From assembly GCF_003339865.1 (NCBI RefSeq), contig NZ_QPKV01000001.1:186001-250000 (forward strand): DNA of 64,000 nt. The letters run 5' to 3'. This document shows, one piece after another, positions 14,460 through 23,957 of the stretch (position 1 is the first letter of the stretch; each line of letters opens with the position of its first letter). Both the position numbers and the translations under genes were made by a program. Under the pieces are notes generated by a model. The model had not been told where the DNA came from. It worked only from the letters and a program-made list of their open reading frames with translations, and ran no database searches. The DNA comes from Pedobacter chinensis. GTDB taxonomy: Bacteria; Bacteroidota; Bacteroidia; Sphingobacteriales; Sphingobacteriaceae.

Positions 14460-15752
14460 ATGAACCACAACACACAAACAGAAATGATAACAACTGGCGA
14501 TCCGTCATCAGGGAAAAAGTATTTATTGCCTTTTATCCTCGTTGTAAGCCTGTTTTTCCTTTGGGGAATGGCACATAACCTGGATTCAGTATTGATTCCA
14601 CACTTAAAAAAGGCATGTGATTTAAATAACAGACAATCTACTTTAATTGATACCTCGGTTTTCTTTGCATACTTTTTAATGGCTATCCCAGCGGGAATGA
14701 TTTTGAAAAAATGGGGCTATAAAACCACAATGATTTCTGGCTTACTGGCATTTGCTTTTGGTGCATTTTTATTCGTGCCTGCGGCAAATAATCTTTCATA
14801 CATCACATTCCTGGTTGCGCTTTTTATTATCGGTTGTGGGTTAACAATGCTTGAAACCTCTGCAAATCCGTATGCTGCAATATTGGGCGATCCGGCGAAA
14901 GCAACAAGCAGATTAAATCTTGCGGCATCTTTTAATGGCTTAGCCGCAATGGTTGCACCAATGATTGGCGGCTTGTTCATTCTTTCAGGAAAATCACATA
15001 CCAAAGAGGAATTAGCAGCGATGACAGAGGTCAGCCGAAATAATTATTTCCTTGAAGAGGCTGCATCTGTAAAAACACCATATATTACATTGGGGATAGT
15101 TTTACTCATTATTGCAGTTGTATTTTACTTTATTCATTTGCCTGAAATTAAAACGAAAAGCATTGATGGCGAAGCAAAAGGAAGTTTTTTTGGCTCATTG
15201 CGGCACAAACATTTGAGGTGGGCAGTTATAGCGCAATTTTTCTACGTGGGGGCACAGGTTTGTGTAACCAGTTTCTTCATCAGAATGGCACAACAGGGTG
15301 GTGGTTTTGATGAGAAAACAGCCGCATCGTATTTAGCCGTTTATGGATTTTTATTTACGGCTGGTCGTTTTGCGGGAACAGCCCTTTTGCAGTTTATCGC
15401 CTCAAATAAATTGCTGGCAATTTATGCTGTTGTATCGATTCTTTTATGCCTGGTTGCCATTTTAGGACAAGGTTCTTATGTTGTTTATGCCTTGGGTGCT
15501 ATTGGATTTTTCATGTCTATCATGTTTCCAACCATTTTTGCATTGGGAATTGATGGAATCGGCGATGATACTAAGCCAGGTTCCTCATGGCTGATCATGT
15601 CAATTGTTGGCGGCGCCATTTTGCCTTTTGGTATGGGAACATTAATCGATATGTATGGCGATAATATTCAAATTGGTTACAGCATTCCGTTGGTATGCTT
15701 CCTGTTTATTCTTTATTTCGGCTTACGGGGTTATAAAATCGCTCATAAATAA
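14460..15752 (+). CDS. fucP: FucP-type sugar:H+ symporter (MFS)
   Basis: A 430-residue major facilitator with about 12 membrane segments, close to the L-fucose:proton symporter FucP and related sugar MFS proteins. Family signatures are FFLWGMAHNLDSVLIPHLK in helix 1, ANPYAAILG with LNLAASFNGLAAMVAP in helices 4-5, and FMSIMFPTIFALGI in helix 10. It would bring a deoxysugar or hexose freed by the periplasmic glycosidases across the inner membrane. Sugar specificity (L-fucose, L-galactose, glucose or galactose) cannot be fixed, but the nearby L-fucose-dehydrogenase-like SDR favours a fucose-like sugar. The start lies 17 bases after the 17-bp tandem repeats. Confidence 0.85.
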   Translation: MNHNTQTEMITTGDPSSGKKYLLPFILVVSLFFLWGMAHNLDSVLIPHLKKACDLNNRQSTLIDTSVFFAYFLMAIPAGMILKKWGYKTTMISGLLAFAFGAFLFVPAANNLSYITFLVALFIIGCGLTMLETSANPYAAILGDPAKATSRLNLAASFNGLAAMVAPMIGGLFILSGKSHTKEELAAMTEVSRNNYFLEEAASVKTPYITLGIVLLIIAVVFYFIHLPEIKTKSIDGEAKGSFFGSLRHKHLRWAVIAQFFYVGAQVCVTSFFIRMAQQGGGFDEKTAASYLAVYGFLFTAGRFAGTALLQFIASNKLLAIYAVVSILLCLVAILGQGSYVVYALGAIGFFMSIMFPTIFALGIDGIGDDTKPGSSWLIMSIVGGAILPFGMGTLIDMYGDNIQIGYSIPLVCFLFILYFGLRGYKIAHK

Positions 15753-15808
15753 TATAGGATAAGTTCGTCATTGTGATGCATGAAGCAATGGCGATATAAA
15801 TTATAAAA

Positions 15809-18800
15809 ATGAAGCCAACGTCTAGTAAAATTCTATTATTTGTTCTGTTGTCAAGCTTTTGCTTTGCAAAACCTACTTTTGCACAACAAAATGAAAATGC
15901 AAAGCCCTGGGTATTTTGGTATTGGGTTAAGGGTGCAGTTTCAAAAGCGGGTATCACAGCCGATTTAGAAGCCATGAAATCGAATGGAATTGCTGGTGCA
16001 TATTTAATGAGCATTCAGGGTCCGGATAAAATGCCTGTTTATACGCCTCCTGCGGTTCAACTTACACCAGAGTGGTGGGAATTGGTTGGTTTTGCCATGA
16101 GTGAAGCTAAACGATTGGATCTTAAACTCGGAATGCATGTTAGCGATGGTTTTGCTTTGGCAGGTGGGCCCTGGATCACGCCTGAGCTTTCCATGCAAAA
16201 GGTAGTTTGGTCAAAGTTGGTTGTTAAAAATCCGATAACTAAAATCAAGTTAGCCCAACCTGAAAAGAAAGAAAATTATTATAAAGATATTGCTGTTTAT
16301 GCTTATCCAACACCTGTTGGCGAAAATATATCAACAAGAAGCGTTATTCCAAAAATCATTGCCAGCAATGGTGCTGATGCAACAGGTTTGGTTCAACCTG
16401 GAAATAAGAGGAATTTTAGTTCAAACGAGCCATGCTATATTCAATATGAATTCGATAAACCCTTCACTTGCCGAACAATAACCATTAAAATTAGCGGTAA
16501 TAATTACCAGGCACAGCGTTTAGCCATTGAAGTTAGTGATGATGGAAAAAACTTTCGTTCAATTGGCCGGTTGGAGCCACCTCGCCATGGTTGGCAGGAT
16601 ACTGATGAAGATGTAACCCATTCCATTGTACCTGCAACGGCGAAGTTTTTCAGGTTTATTTATGATAAAAAAGCTTCGGAGCCAGGTTCAGAAGATTTGG
16701 ATGCAGCAAAGTGGAAACCATCTTTAAAGCTTGTTAATCTCGAATTAAGCTCAGCGGCACAGATTAATCAGTTTGAAGGTAAAAACGGTTCGGTTTGGCG
16801 GATAAGTAAAAGAAGTACAGAAGCGCAAATCGCCAAAAACCTGTGTGTTCCTTTAAATAAAATCATTAACCTAACCAATCAATTAAAGCCCGATGGAACT
16901 TTGGATTGGAGAGCGCCAAAAGGAAACTGGACAATTTTAAGAATCGGTCATACTTCCACGGGGCATACCAACGCAACAGCGGGTGGCGGAATGGGCCTTG
17001 AATGTGATAAATTTAATCCTGAGGCGGTAAAACTTCAATTTAACAATTGGTATGGCGAAGCTTTAAAGCACGGCGGACCTGAAATTGCAAAGAAAGTTTT
17101 AAATGTTTTTCACGTGGATAGTTGGGAATGTGGCAGTCAGAATTGGTCGCCGGTATTTAAAGCGGAGTTTTTAAAGCGAAGAGGTTACGATTTAACGCCT
17201 TATTTACCCATCATGACAGGTTTGCCTGTAGAAAGTGTATCAGCATCTGAAAGCTTCCTTTATGATGTTAGAAAAACCATTTCTGAATTGGTGGTAGACC
17301 AGTTTTATAAAACGCTGGCAAATCTGGCAAAGGAGCAGGGCGTAACTTTTACGGCTGAAAGCATTGCACCAACCATGATGAGCGACGGTTTGATGCATTA
17401 TAAAACCGTTGATGTGCCAATGGGCGAATTCTGGTTGAACAGTCCTACACATGATAAACCAAACGATATGCTGGATGCTATTTCTGGTGCGCATATCTAT
17501 GGAAAAAATATCATTCAGGCAGAGGCTTTTACCACGGTTCGAATGGATTGGAATGAAAGCCCGGCAAATATGAAGACCTTGCAGGATAGAAATTATGCAC
17601 TTGGCATTAACAAATTAAGCTATCACGTTTTTACACATAATCCCTGGGTGGACAGGAAGCCAGGGATGACGCTGGATGGTGTCGGTTTGTATTTCCAACG
17701 CGATCAAACCTGGTGGAAAGCAGGAAAAGCCTGGGTAGCGTATGCGGAGCGGACTCAAAATTTATTGCAGCAAGGTAAGCCTGTAGTGGACATTACGGTG
17801 TTCACAGGGGAGGAATTACCTCGTCGTTCAGTTTTGCCCGATCGATTGGTGGAAACTCTTCCTGGGATTTTTGGTGCGGATGTAGTGGAATCCGAAAAGA
17901 AACGTTTGGCAAATGTTAATGAACCTTTAAGGCAGATTCCTGCTGGCGTAACACATTCAGCCAACATGGCCGACCCTGAAAATTGGGTAAATCCTTTGCG
18001 GGGCTATGCTTACGATAGTTTTAATCCTGATGCATTAGCCACAGCAACGGTTAAAGGCGGTGACGTAGTTTTCGAAAGTGGCGCAAAGTATAAAATATTG
18101 GTATTTACCGGGAAACTGAAAATGAATCCGAACCATGAATACATCAGCTATGAAACTGTAAAAAAACTAAGAGACCTGATAAAAAATGGAGCTAAAGTAA
18201 TTGTTGCAGATAGGCCATTATATCAGTCTGGTTTAAAGCAAATTAAATCATCAGAATTTAATGATTTAGTTGAAGAGATTTGGGGTGGAAATTTCGATTC
18301 GTTTAAGAATGGTGGTAAACCAATTTATGTTAAGAAACTTGGTTCAGGACAAGTTTTTAGAGCTCCGTTTGAAGGTAATGATTTCACAAGCATTGGTTTA
18401 GAAAAAGATTTGAATATTGAGGAGATCTCTGCTCAAAATGATTCGTCAATATCTCATGCCAAAAATGTAACTTTTTCTCATAGAAGTGATGAAAATTCTG
18501 ATATATATTTTATTTCAAATCAGGTAAATAAATATAGAAATTTAAATTTTTCATTTAGGATTAATAATAAAATTCCTAAACTTTATTATGCAGTGTCAAA
18601 TGATACGATTGTTTTGAAGAATTGGATAATTAAAGATGGAAGAACAGCGCTTTCATTAAGAATGGCACCTAACGAATCTTTATTCATCATCTTTGATAAA
18701 GAGACTAATGAAACTCAGGTTACTAAAGGTAATAATTGGTCGAGCTTTAAGACTATTCAGGATATTTCTAAATCATGGCAGGCGAAATTTGATCCGACTT

Positions 18801-19234
18801 ATGCCGGGCCATCAAAACCAGTTGGTTTTGCTAATTTAACCGACTGGACCCAAAATGCCGACAGTTTAGTTAAATACTACTCAGGAACTGCGGTTTACAC
18901 TAAAGACTTCATTTTTAATGGCAATCCTGATGGTAAAATCTGGATTGATTTAGGTGCATTTTCAAGTATTGCAGAAGTAGAAATCAATGGTATAAACTTC
19001 GGTACATTATGGACTGCTCCCCATCGCCTGGAAATTAGTAAAGCTATTAAAAAAGGTAAAAACCAAATCATAATAGAAGTTACTAATACCTGGGCTAACC
19101 GTTTAATTGGCGACAGTAAATTGCCTGAAAATAAAAGAATTACTAAAACGACTGCGCCTTTCCGCTTGGAAGGGAAGCCTTTAAGTCCTGCTGGATTATT
19201 AGGACCAGTGGTTATTCAAGTGGAGGAGAAATAA
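15809..19234 (+). CDS. Exported GH106 alpha-L-rhamnosidase-like enzyme
   Basis: A 1141-residue protein with a signal peptide (about 1-25, ending FAQ). The N-terminal catalytic region has GH106 hallmarks: WVFWYWVKGAVSKAGITADL, GMHVSDGFALAGGPWITPE and ELSMQKVVWS. An inserted discoid-type beta-sandwich (about residues 200-300) and a C-terminal galactose-binding-like domain (SIAEVEINGINFGTLWTAP) follow, normal for the family. GH106 enzymes remove alpha-L-rhamnose from pectic rhamnogalacturonans. It follows the symporter by 56 bases, which contain a degraded REP copy (15766-15790), and is followed after 3 bases by the GH127 gene, so the two are co-transcribed. Confidence 0.88.
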   Translation: MKPTSSKILLFVLLSSFCFAKPTFAQQNENAKPWVFWYWVKGAVSKAGITADLEAMKSNGIAGAYLMSIQGPDKMPVYTPPAVQLTPEWWELVGFAMSEAKRLDLKLGMHVSDGFALAGGPWITPELSMQKVVWSKLVVKNPITKIKLAQPEKKENYYKDIAVYAYPTPVGENISTRSVIPKIIASNGADATGLVQPGNKRNFSSNEPCYIQYEFDKPFTCRTITIKISGNNYQAQRLAIEVSDDGKNFRSIGRLEPPRHGWQDTDEDVTHSIVPATAKFFRFIYDKKASEPGSEDLDAAKWKPSLKLVNLELSSAAQINQFEGKNGSVWRISKRSTEAQIAKNLCVPLNKIINLTNQLKPDGTLDWRAPKGNWTILRIGHTSTGHTNATAGGGMGLECDKFNPEAVKLQFNNWYGEALKHGGPEIAKKVLNVFHVDSWECGSQNWSPVFKAEFLKRRGYDLTPYLPIMTGLPVESVSASESFLYDVRKTISELVVDQFYKTLANLAKEQGVTFTAESIAPTMMSDGLMHYKTVDVPMGEFWLNSPTHDKPNDMLDAISGAHIYGKNIIQAEAFTTVRMDWNESPANMKTLQDRNYALGINKLSYHVFTHNPWVDRKPGMTLDGVGLYFQRDQTWWKAGKAWVAYAERTQNLLQQGKPVVDITVFTGEELPRRSVLPDRLVETLPGIFGADVVESEKKRLANVNEPLRQIPAGVTHSANMADPENWVNPLRGYAYDSFNPDALATATVKGGDVVFESGAKYKILVFTGKLKMNPNHEYISYETVKKLRDLIKNGAKVIVADRPLYQSGLKQIKSSEFNDLVEEIWGGNFDSFKNGGKPIYVKKLGSGQVFRAPFEGNDFTSIGLEKDLNIEEISAQNDSSISHAKNVTFSHRSDENSDIYFISNQVNKYRNLNFSFRINNKIPKLYYAVSNDTIVLKNWIIKDGRTALSLRMAPNESLFIIFDKETNETQVTKGNNWSSFKTIQDISKSWQAKFDPTYAGPSKPVGFANLTDWTQNADSLVKYYSGTAVYTKDFIFNGNPDGKIWIDLGAFSSIAEVEINGINFGTLWTAPHRLEISKAIKKGKNQIIIEVTNTWANRLIGDSKLPENKRITKTTAPFRLEGKPLSPAGLLGPVVIQVEEK

Positions 19235-19237
19235 GAT

Positions 19238-21262
19238 ATGAATGCATTAAAAATTAATTTGTTTATAGTTTTATCTGTGATTTCGCTCTGCATAAATGCC
19301 CAGGATAAAGCTTTGGTTAACACTTCTAATTCGCCTTACACGAAGTTACGTAGCATCAACATGGCAGATGTAACCTGGACAAAAGGTTTTTGGGCAGACC
19401 GGTTTAAAGTAGCAACCGAAACCATGGTTCCAAATATGTGGGCAATTTACAACGATCCGAAAATCAGTCATGCTTTTAAAAACTTCGAAATTGCAGCTGG
19501 TTTGGATACAGGTTCGCACTCAGGACCATCTTTTCATGACGGAGATTATTACAAAACCTTAGAGGCTGTCGCGAGTTTGTATGCATCAACCAAAAACCCC
19601 AAGTTGAATGAAATGATGGATAAAGCTATTCAGGTAATTGGCAAATCGCAGCGGGAAGATGGTTATATTTATACCAAAGCCATGATTGATCAGCGTAAAA
19701 CGGGTACTAAAAATCAGTTTCAGGACAGGTTGAGTTTTGAATCATACAACATTGGCCATTTAATGACGGCTGGTTGCATTCATTACCGGGCAACTGGTAA
19801 AACCACTTTGCTCAACATCGCAAAAAAGGCCACAGATTACTTATACCATTTCTATAAATCGGCATCGCCAACTTTAGCCAGAAACGCCATTTGTCCGTCG
19901 CATTATATGGGTGTGGTAGAAATGTATCGTACCACAAAAGATCCCCGCTATTTGGAACTCGCCAAACATTTAATTGCCATTAAAGGTAAAATTGACGACG
20001 GAACAGACGATAATCAGGATAGAATCCCTTTTTTACTGCAAACCAAAGCAATGGGACATGCAGTCAGGGCAAATTATTTGTATGCTGGCGTGGCGGATTT
20101 GTATGCAGAAACTGGAAAAGATTCGTTGTTGAATACTTTAAATTTAATGTGGGATGACGTAAATCAACACAAAATGTACATTACAGGAGGTTGTGGTTCA
20201 CTTTATGATGGAACTTCGCCCGATGGTACTTCTTACAATCCTGCTGATGTTCAAAAAATACATCAGGCTTTCGGTCGTGATTATCAATTACCAAATTTCA
20301 CAGCGCATAATGAAACTTGCGCCAACATTGGAAATGTACTTTGGAACTGGAGGATGCTACAAATTACTGGCGATGCAAAATATGCTGATGTAATGGAGCT
20401 CGCGCTGCACAATAGTGTGTTATCTGGTATCAGTTTGGATGGAAAAAACTTTTTATATACCAATCCTTTGGCGCAGTCTGATAATTTACCGTTTAAACAG
20501 CGCTGGTCGAAAGATAGAGTAGCTTACATCAGCTTGTCAAATTGTTGCCCTCCAAACGTGGTTAGAACGATTGCCGAAGTGAGTAATTATGCTTACTGTA
20601 TTTCAGATAAAGGTTTATGGATCAATTTATATGGTGGGAATAACTTAAGTACAAAATTAACTGACGGAACTAAAGTTTCTCTTGCTGAAGAAACCAATTA
20701 TCCCTGGAACGGAAAGATCAAAATCAATATCAAAGAAACTGCAAATAAAGCATACTCTTTGTTTTTAAGGATACCAGGTTGGACACATGATGCCCAAATC
20801 AGCATCAACGGAAAAATCGAAAATGTTAAAGCCATCGCCGGAACATATGCAGAAATTAATCGTATTTGGAAAAAGAATGATGTTGTTGAGTTAAATCTTC
20901 CGATGGATGCGCTTTTGATCGAGGCAAACCCATTGGTTGAAGAAAACAGAAATCAGGTTGCCGTTAAACGCGGGCCAATTGTTTACTGCCTGGAATCAAC
21001 TGATTTGCCAGGTAAAAGTATCTTCAATGCTTTTATTCCAATAGCAACAAAGTTTGAGGCAGAACCAATAAATATTGATGGAGCAGAAATGATGAGTTTG
21101 ATTGGAAATGCAAAAATAGTTGAACCTAAAAATTGGAAAAATGTTTTGTACAGGCCAATTGATAATCAAAATACAGAAACAGAAATAAAACTGGTGCCAT
21201 ATTTCGCCTGGGGAAACAGAGGACACTCTGAAATGTCGGTGTGGTTACCAGTAAGCAGATGA
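19238..21262 (+). CDS. Exported GH127-type beta-L-arabinofuranosidase-like enzyme
   Basis: A 674-residue protein of the former DUF1680 group (GH127/GH146): signal peptide (about 1-22, ICINAQ-like end), alpha/alpha barrel and C-terminal beta-sandwiches. The thiol nucleophile region is present as SNCCPPNVVRT (Cys436/Cys437), and the acidic metal or acid/base motif as NETCANIGNVLWNWRM. Characterised relatives cleave beta-L-arabinofuranosides through a cysteine glycosyl-enzyme intermediate; one relative removes aceric acid from rhamnogalacturonan II. The precise linkage is not determined. The start lies 3 bases after GH106. Its presence supports an arabinose- and rhamnose-containing plant glycan as the target. 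Confidence 0.88.
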   Translation: MNALKINLFIVLSVISLCINAQDKALVNTSNSPYTKLRSINMADVTWTKGFWADRFKVATETMVPNMWAIYNDPKISHAFKNFEIAAGLDTGSHSGPSFHDGDYYKTLEAVASLYASTKNPKLNEMMDKAIQVIGKSQREDGYIYTKAMIDQRKTGTKNQFQDRLSFESYNIGHLMTAGCIHYRATGKTTLLNIAKKATDYLYHFYKSASPTLARNAICPSHYMGVVEMYRTTKDPRYLELAKHLIAIKGKIDDGTDDNQDRIPFLLQTKAMGHAVRANYLYAGVADLYAETGKDSLLNTLNLMWDDVNQHKMYITGGCGSLYDGTSPDGTSYNPADVQKIHQAFGRDYQLPNFTAHNETCANIGNVLWNWRMLQITGDAKYADVMELALHNSVLSGISLDGKNFLYTNPLAQSDNLPFKQRWSKDRVAYISLSNCCPPNVVRTIAEVSNYAYCISDKGLWINLYGGNNLSTKLTDGTKVSLAEETNYPWNGKIKINIKETANKAYSLFLRIPGWTHDAQISINGKIENVKAIAGTYAEINRIWKKNDVVELNLPMDALLIEANPLVEENRNQVAVKRGPIVYCLESTDLPGKSIFNAFIPIATKFEAEPINIDGAEMMSLIGNAKIVEPKNWKNVLYRPIDNQNTETEIKLVPYFAWGNRGHSEMSVWLPVSR

Positions 21263-21297
21263 TTTTTTAAGCGCTATCAAAGTTAAATAATGATTTT

Positions 21298-21471
21298 AAC
21301 CACTAAGACACAAAGTACCCAATATATTGTGGCTAAGAATTTAAATATTCTTATGCATCTTGTATGGGTAAAATCATCAGTAATGCTGAAAATTAAAAAC
21401 GCTTTCTCAGGTGTTCTGAGGTGTTTAAGGTGGCCGAACCTTTTCCTTTTGTTCTTCGTGTCTTTGTGGTT
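21298..21471. repeat. 174-bp inverted-end repeat encoding the signal peptide of the next gene
   Basis: Left end AACCACTAAGACACAAAG and right end CTTCGTGTCTTTGTGGTT form an imperfect terminal inverted repeat (two mismatches in 18 plus a one-base difference). Such ends look like a dispersed non-coding element. The GH95-like enzyme is open through it, and the right arm encodes the hydrophobic run LFLLFFVSLWF. Confidence 0.75.
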
Positions 21472-23698
21472 CATTACAACTGGGAAAGCACAGGAAAGTA
21501 TTATCTGGACTTCCCAAAGCCGTAATTCTTCAGAATCAATGCCTGTCGGTGGTGGAGATATCGGCCTGAATCTCTGGGTTGAAAATGGCGAAGTTTACTT
21601 TTACTTATCCCGCAGTGGAACCTTTGATGAAAACAACACTTTGCTTAAACTCGGTCGCGTAAAACTGAAATTGAGTCCGAATCCTTTTGAAGGAAAAACC
21701 TTTAAGCAAGAACTGGTTTTAAAAGATGGTTATGCCCGGATTTCAGGCTCAAATGGTAAACTAAATGCGCAAATCAGGATTTGGGTTGATGTTTTTAATC
21801 CTGTAATTCATTTAGATGTTAAATCAAATCAAAATATCACAACGGAGGCGAGCTATGAAAGCTGGCGTTTTGAAGATCGGATTACCAAAGGCAAGGAAAA
21901 CAACCAGAATTCCTATAAATGGGCGACTCAGGGCGTTGTAAAAACCCTGAAAGATGAAATCGCTTTTAAAAACAGCAGTATTGAGTTTTTCCATCAGAAT
22001 AAACCAGAAACTATATTTGATGTAACAGTGAAACAACAAGGATTGGAAGATAGAAAATCAGAATTATTCAATCCTTTAAAAAACCTGATTTTTGGTGGTT
22101 CGATGCAAGGTGACAGTATGATTCCGGCTGGGTATTATAACGGAACATATCTTGGTACACCGTTTCAAGGTTGGAAGTTAAAAAGTAAAAGACCGTTAAA
22201 GTCTCTCAAAATCAATATCACATTAAACACTTCAAAAACTGAATCAATTCAAGATTGGAAGAAGAATTTAAGTGCCATAAAAAATAAAAATGACCAGCAA
22301 GTCAGTATAAAATGGTGGAACAACTACTGGAAAAAGAGTTTTATTTACATCAATTCGAAAGATGAAACTGCTAATCAATCTGCTAAAAACTATCAATTGT
22401 TTAGGTATATGTTGGGTTGTAATGCCTTTGGCAAATATCCTACAAAGTTTAACGGAGGTTTGTTTACTTTCGACCCTCAGCTAACAGATACCACTTTAAA
22501 ATATACTCCTGATTTTAGAAACTGGGGAGGAGGAACGCATACAGCGCAAAACCAACGCTTAGTTTATTGGCCAATGCTAAAAAGTGGTGACTTCGATATG
22601 ATGAAACCGCAGTTTGATTTCTATTTAAATCTATTAAAAAATGCAGAAATCAGAACGGAATCTGCCTGGGGACATAAAGGTGCAAGTTTCACGGAGCAAT
22701 TGGAGAATTTTGGTTTGCCAAATCCTGCTGAATATGGATGGAAACGTCCCATTGATTTTAATCAGGGAATGGAATACAATGCCTGGCTTGAATACGAATG
22801 GGATACAGTTTTAGAATTCTGTATGATGATTTTGGAAAGCGAACGATACAATGATACAAACATTGAAAAATATGTTCCGTTGATTGAAAGTTCGCTTGCC
22901 TTTTTCAAGGAACATTATACTTATTTGGCAAAGCAAAGGGGCACAAAGGTTTTAGATGCTAATGGTCATTTGGTTTTGTATCCCGGTTCTGGAGCTGAAA
23001 CCTATAAAATGGCTTACAATTCAACTTCGACAATTGTTGCTTTAAAAACGGTTTTGGAACGACTAATTGAATACCCTGCTTTATCTGAAAAGCAAAAATA
23101 CGATTGGAAGGAAATGCTAAAAACCATTCCTCCGATAAATTTCAGGCAATTCGATGGGCATGCGACAATTGCTCCTGCAAAACTTTGGGAACGAATTAAC
23201 AATACGGAAAGTCCGCAGTTGTATCCTGTTTATCCATGGGGCATTTATGGTATTGGAAAACCTGGGTTAGACACTGCGATTAATACTTTCAGGTATGATA
23301 CAGATGTGTTAAAGTTCCGTAGTCATGTGGGTTGGAAACAAGATAATATTTTTGCGGCAAGGTTAGGTTTAGTGGAAGATGCAGCAAGATTAACAACACT
23401 CAAGCTGCAAGATTCAGAAAGAAGATTCCCCGCATTTTGGGGGCCTGGTTTCGATTGGACACCAGATCATAACTGGGGCGGATCGGGCATGATTGGTTTG
23501 CAGGAAATGCTGATGCAGGTTGATGGTAAAAAGATTTATCTGTTCCCTGCATGGCCAAAAAACTGGGACGTTCATTTCAAACTTCATGGACCATACCAAA
23601 CTACAGTTGAGGGAACTTTAAAGAATGGAAAACTGACGAATTTAAAAGTGCTGCCTGAATCAAGAAAGGTAGATATAATTAATAAAATGATTGAATGA
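21383..23698 (+). CDS. Exported DUF5703/GH95-like glycosidase
   Basis: A 771-residue protein from this start. The N-terminal mature region (IIWTSQSRNSSESMPVGGGDIGLNLW, FYLSRSGTFDENNTLLKLGRV) matches the DUF5703 domain found before an alpha/alpha barrel related to GH95 alpha-L-fucosidases and galactosidases. GGGTHTAQNQRLVYWPML and FTEQLENFG belong to the barrel. Activity on alpha-linked L-sugars is inferred. ATG 21383 gives MLKIKNAF before the core NLFLLFFVSLWFI and cleavage near GKAQ; ATGs at 21290 and 21353 are also open, and all lie in or at the edge of the 174-bp repeat. The gene follows GH127 closely and ends the glycosidase run. Confidence 0.75.
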   Translation: MLKIKNAFSGVLRCLRWPNLFLLFFVSLWFITTGKAQESIIWTSQSRNSSESMPVGGGDIGLNLWVENGEVYFYLSRSGTFDENNTLLKLGRVKLKLSPNPFEGKTFKQELVLKDGYARISGSNGKLNAQIRIWVDVFNPVIHLDVKSNQNITTEASYESWRFEDRITKGKENNQNSYKWATQGVVKTLKDEIAFKNSSIEFFHQNKPETIFDVTVKQQGLEDRKSELFNPLKNLIFGGSMQGDSMIPAGYYNGTYLGTPFQGWKLKSKRPLKSLKINITLNTSKTESIQDWKKNLSAIKNKNDQQVSIKWWNNYWKKSFIYINSKDETANQSAKNYQLFRYMLGCNAFGKYPTKFNGGLFTFDPQLTDTTLKYTPDFRNWGGGTHTAQNQRLVYWPMLKSGDFDMMKPQFDFYLNLLKNAEIRTESAWGHKGASFTEQLENFGLPNPAEYGWKRPIDFNQGMEYNAWLEYEWDTVLEFCMMILESERYNDTNIEKYVPLIESSLAFFKEHYTYLAKQRGTKVLDANGHLVLYPGSGAETYKMAYNSTSTIVALKTVLERLIEYPALSEKQKYDWKEMLKTIPPINFRQFDGHATIAPAKLWERINNTESPQLYPVYPWGIYGIGKPGLDTAINTFRYDTDVLKFRSHVGWKQDNIFAARLGLVEDAARLTTLKLQDSERRFPAFWGPGFDWTPDHNWGGSGMIGLQEMLMQVDGKKIYLFPAWPKNWDVHFKLHGPYQTTVEGTLKNGKLTNLKVLPESRKVDIINKMIE

Positions 23699-23957
23699 TT
23701 GATTTTTGAATGAGTGAATGTATCAGACAAGTTGCCTAACCCTATCGTCATGCTGACTTGTCGCAAAGCGGAAAGCTACGAAGTAAATTTATTTTACAAG
23801 TATAAATATTGATTTTAAAAAGGTCTTGTAGCTACTTCATGATCAGCATCTTTTGATATTTGACCATGAAATAAACGGCGCAGCCCTCTTGAATATCAAT
23901 AAAAACCTAAAACAAATGAAAATTCAGTTGACGATGAGTTATAATAATTAAAAAAAT
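23699..23957. other. Intergenic region before the SDR gene, with one repeat copy
   Basis: No gene is visible. The stretch holds the left copy (23786-23895) of the inverted repeat pair described separately, then AT-rich DNA with TTATAATAATTAAAAAAAT just before the SDR start. A promoter for the dehydrogenase module is likely here but is not defined. Confidence 0.5.
23786..23895. repeat. Left copy of a 110-127 bp inverted repeat around the SDR/dehydrogenase module
   Basis: Contains TTTATTTTACAAGT, AAAAAGGTCTTGTAGCTACT and GAAATAAACGGCGCAGCCC. The same words in the same order occur on the opposite strand at 26354-26480, with a diverged and longer middle there. Confidence 0.85.
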
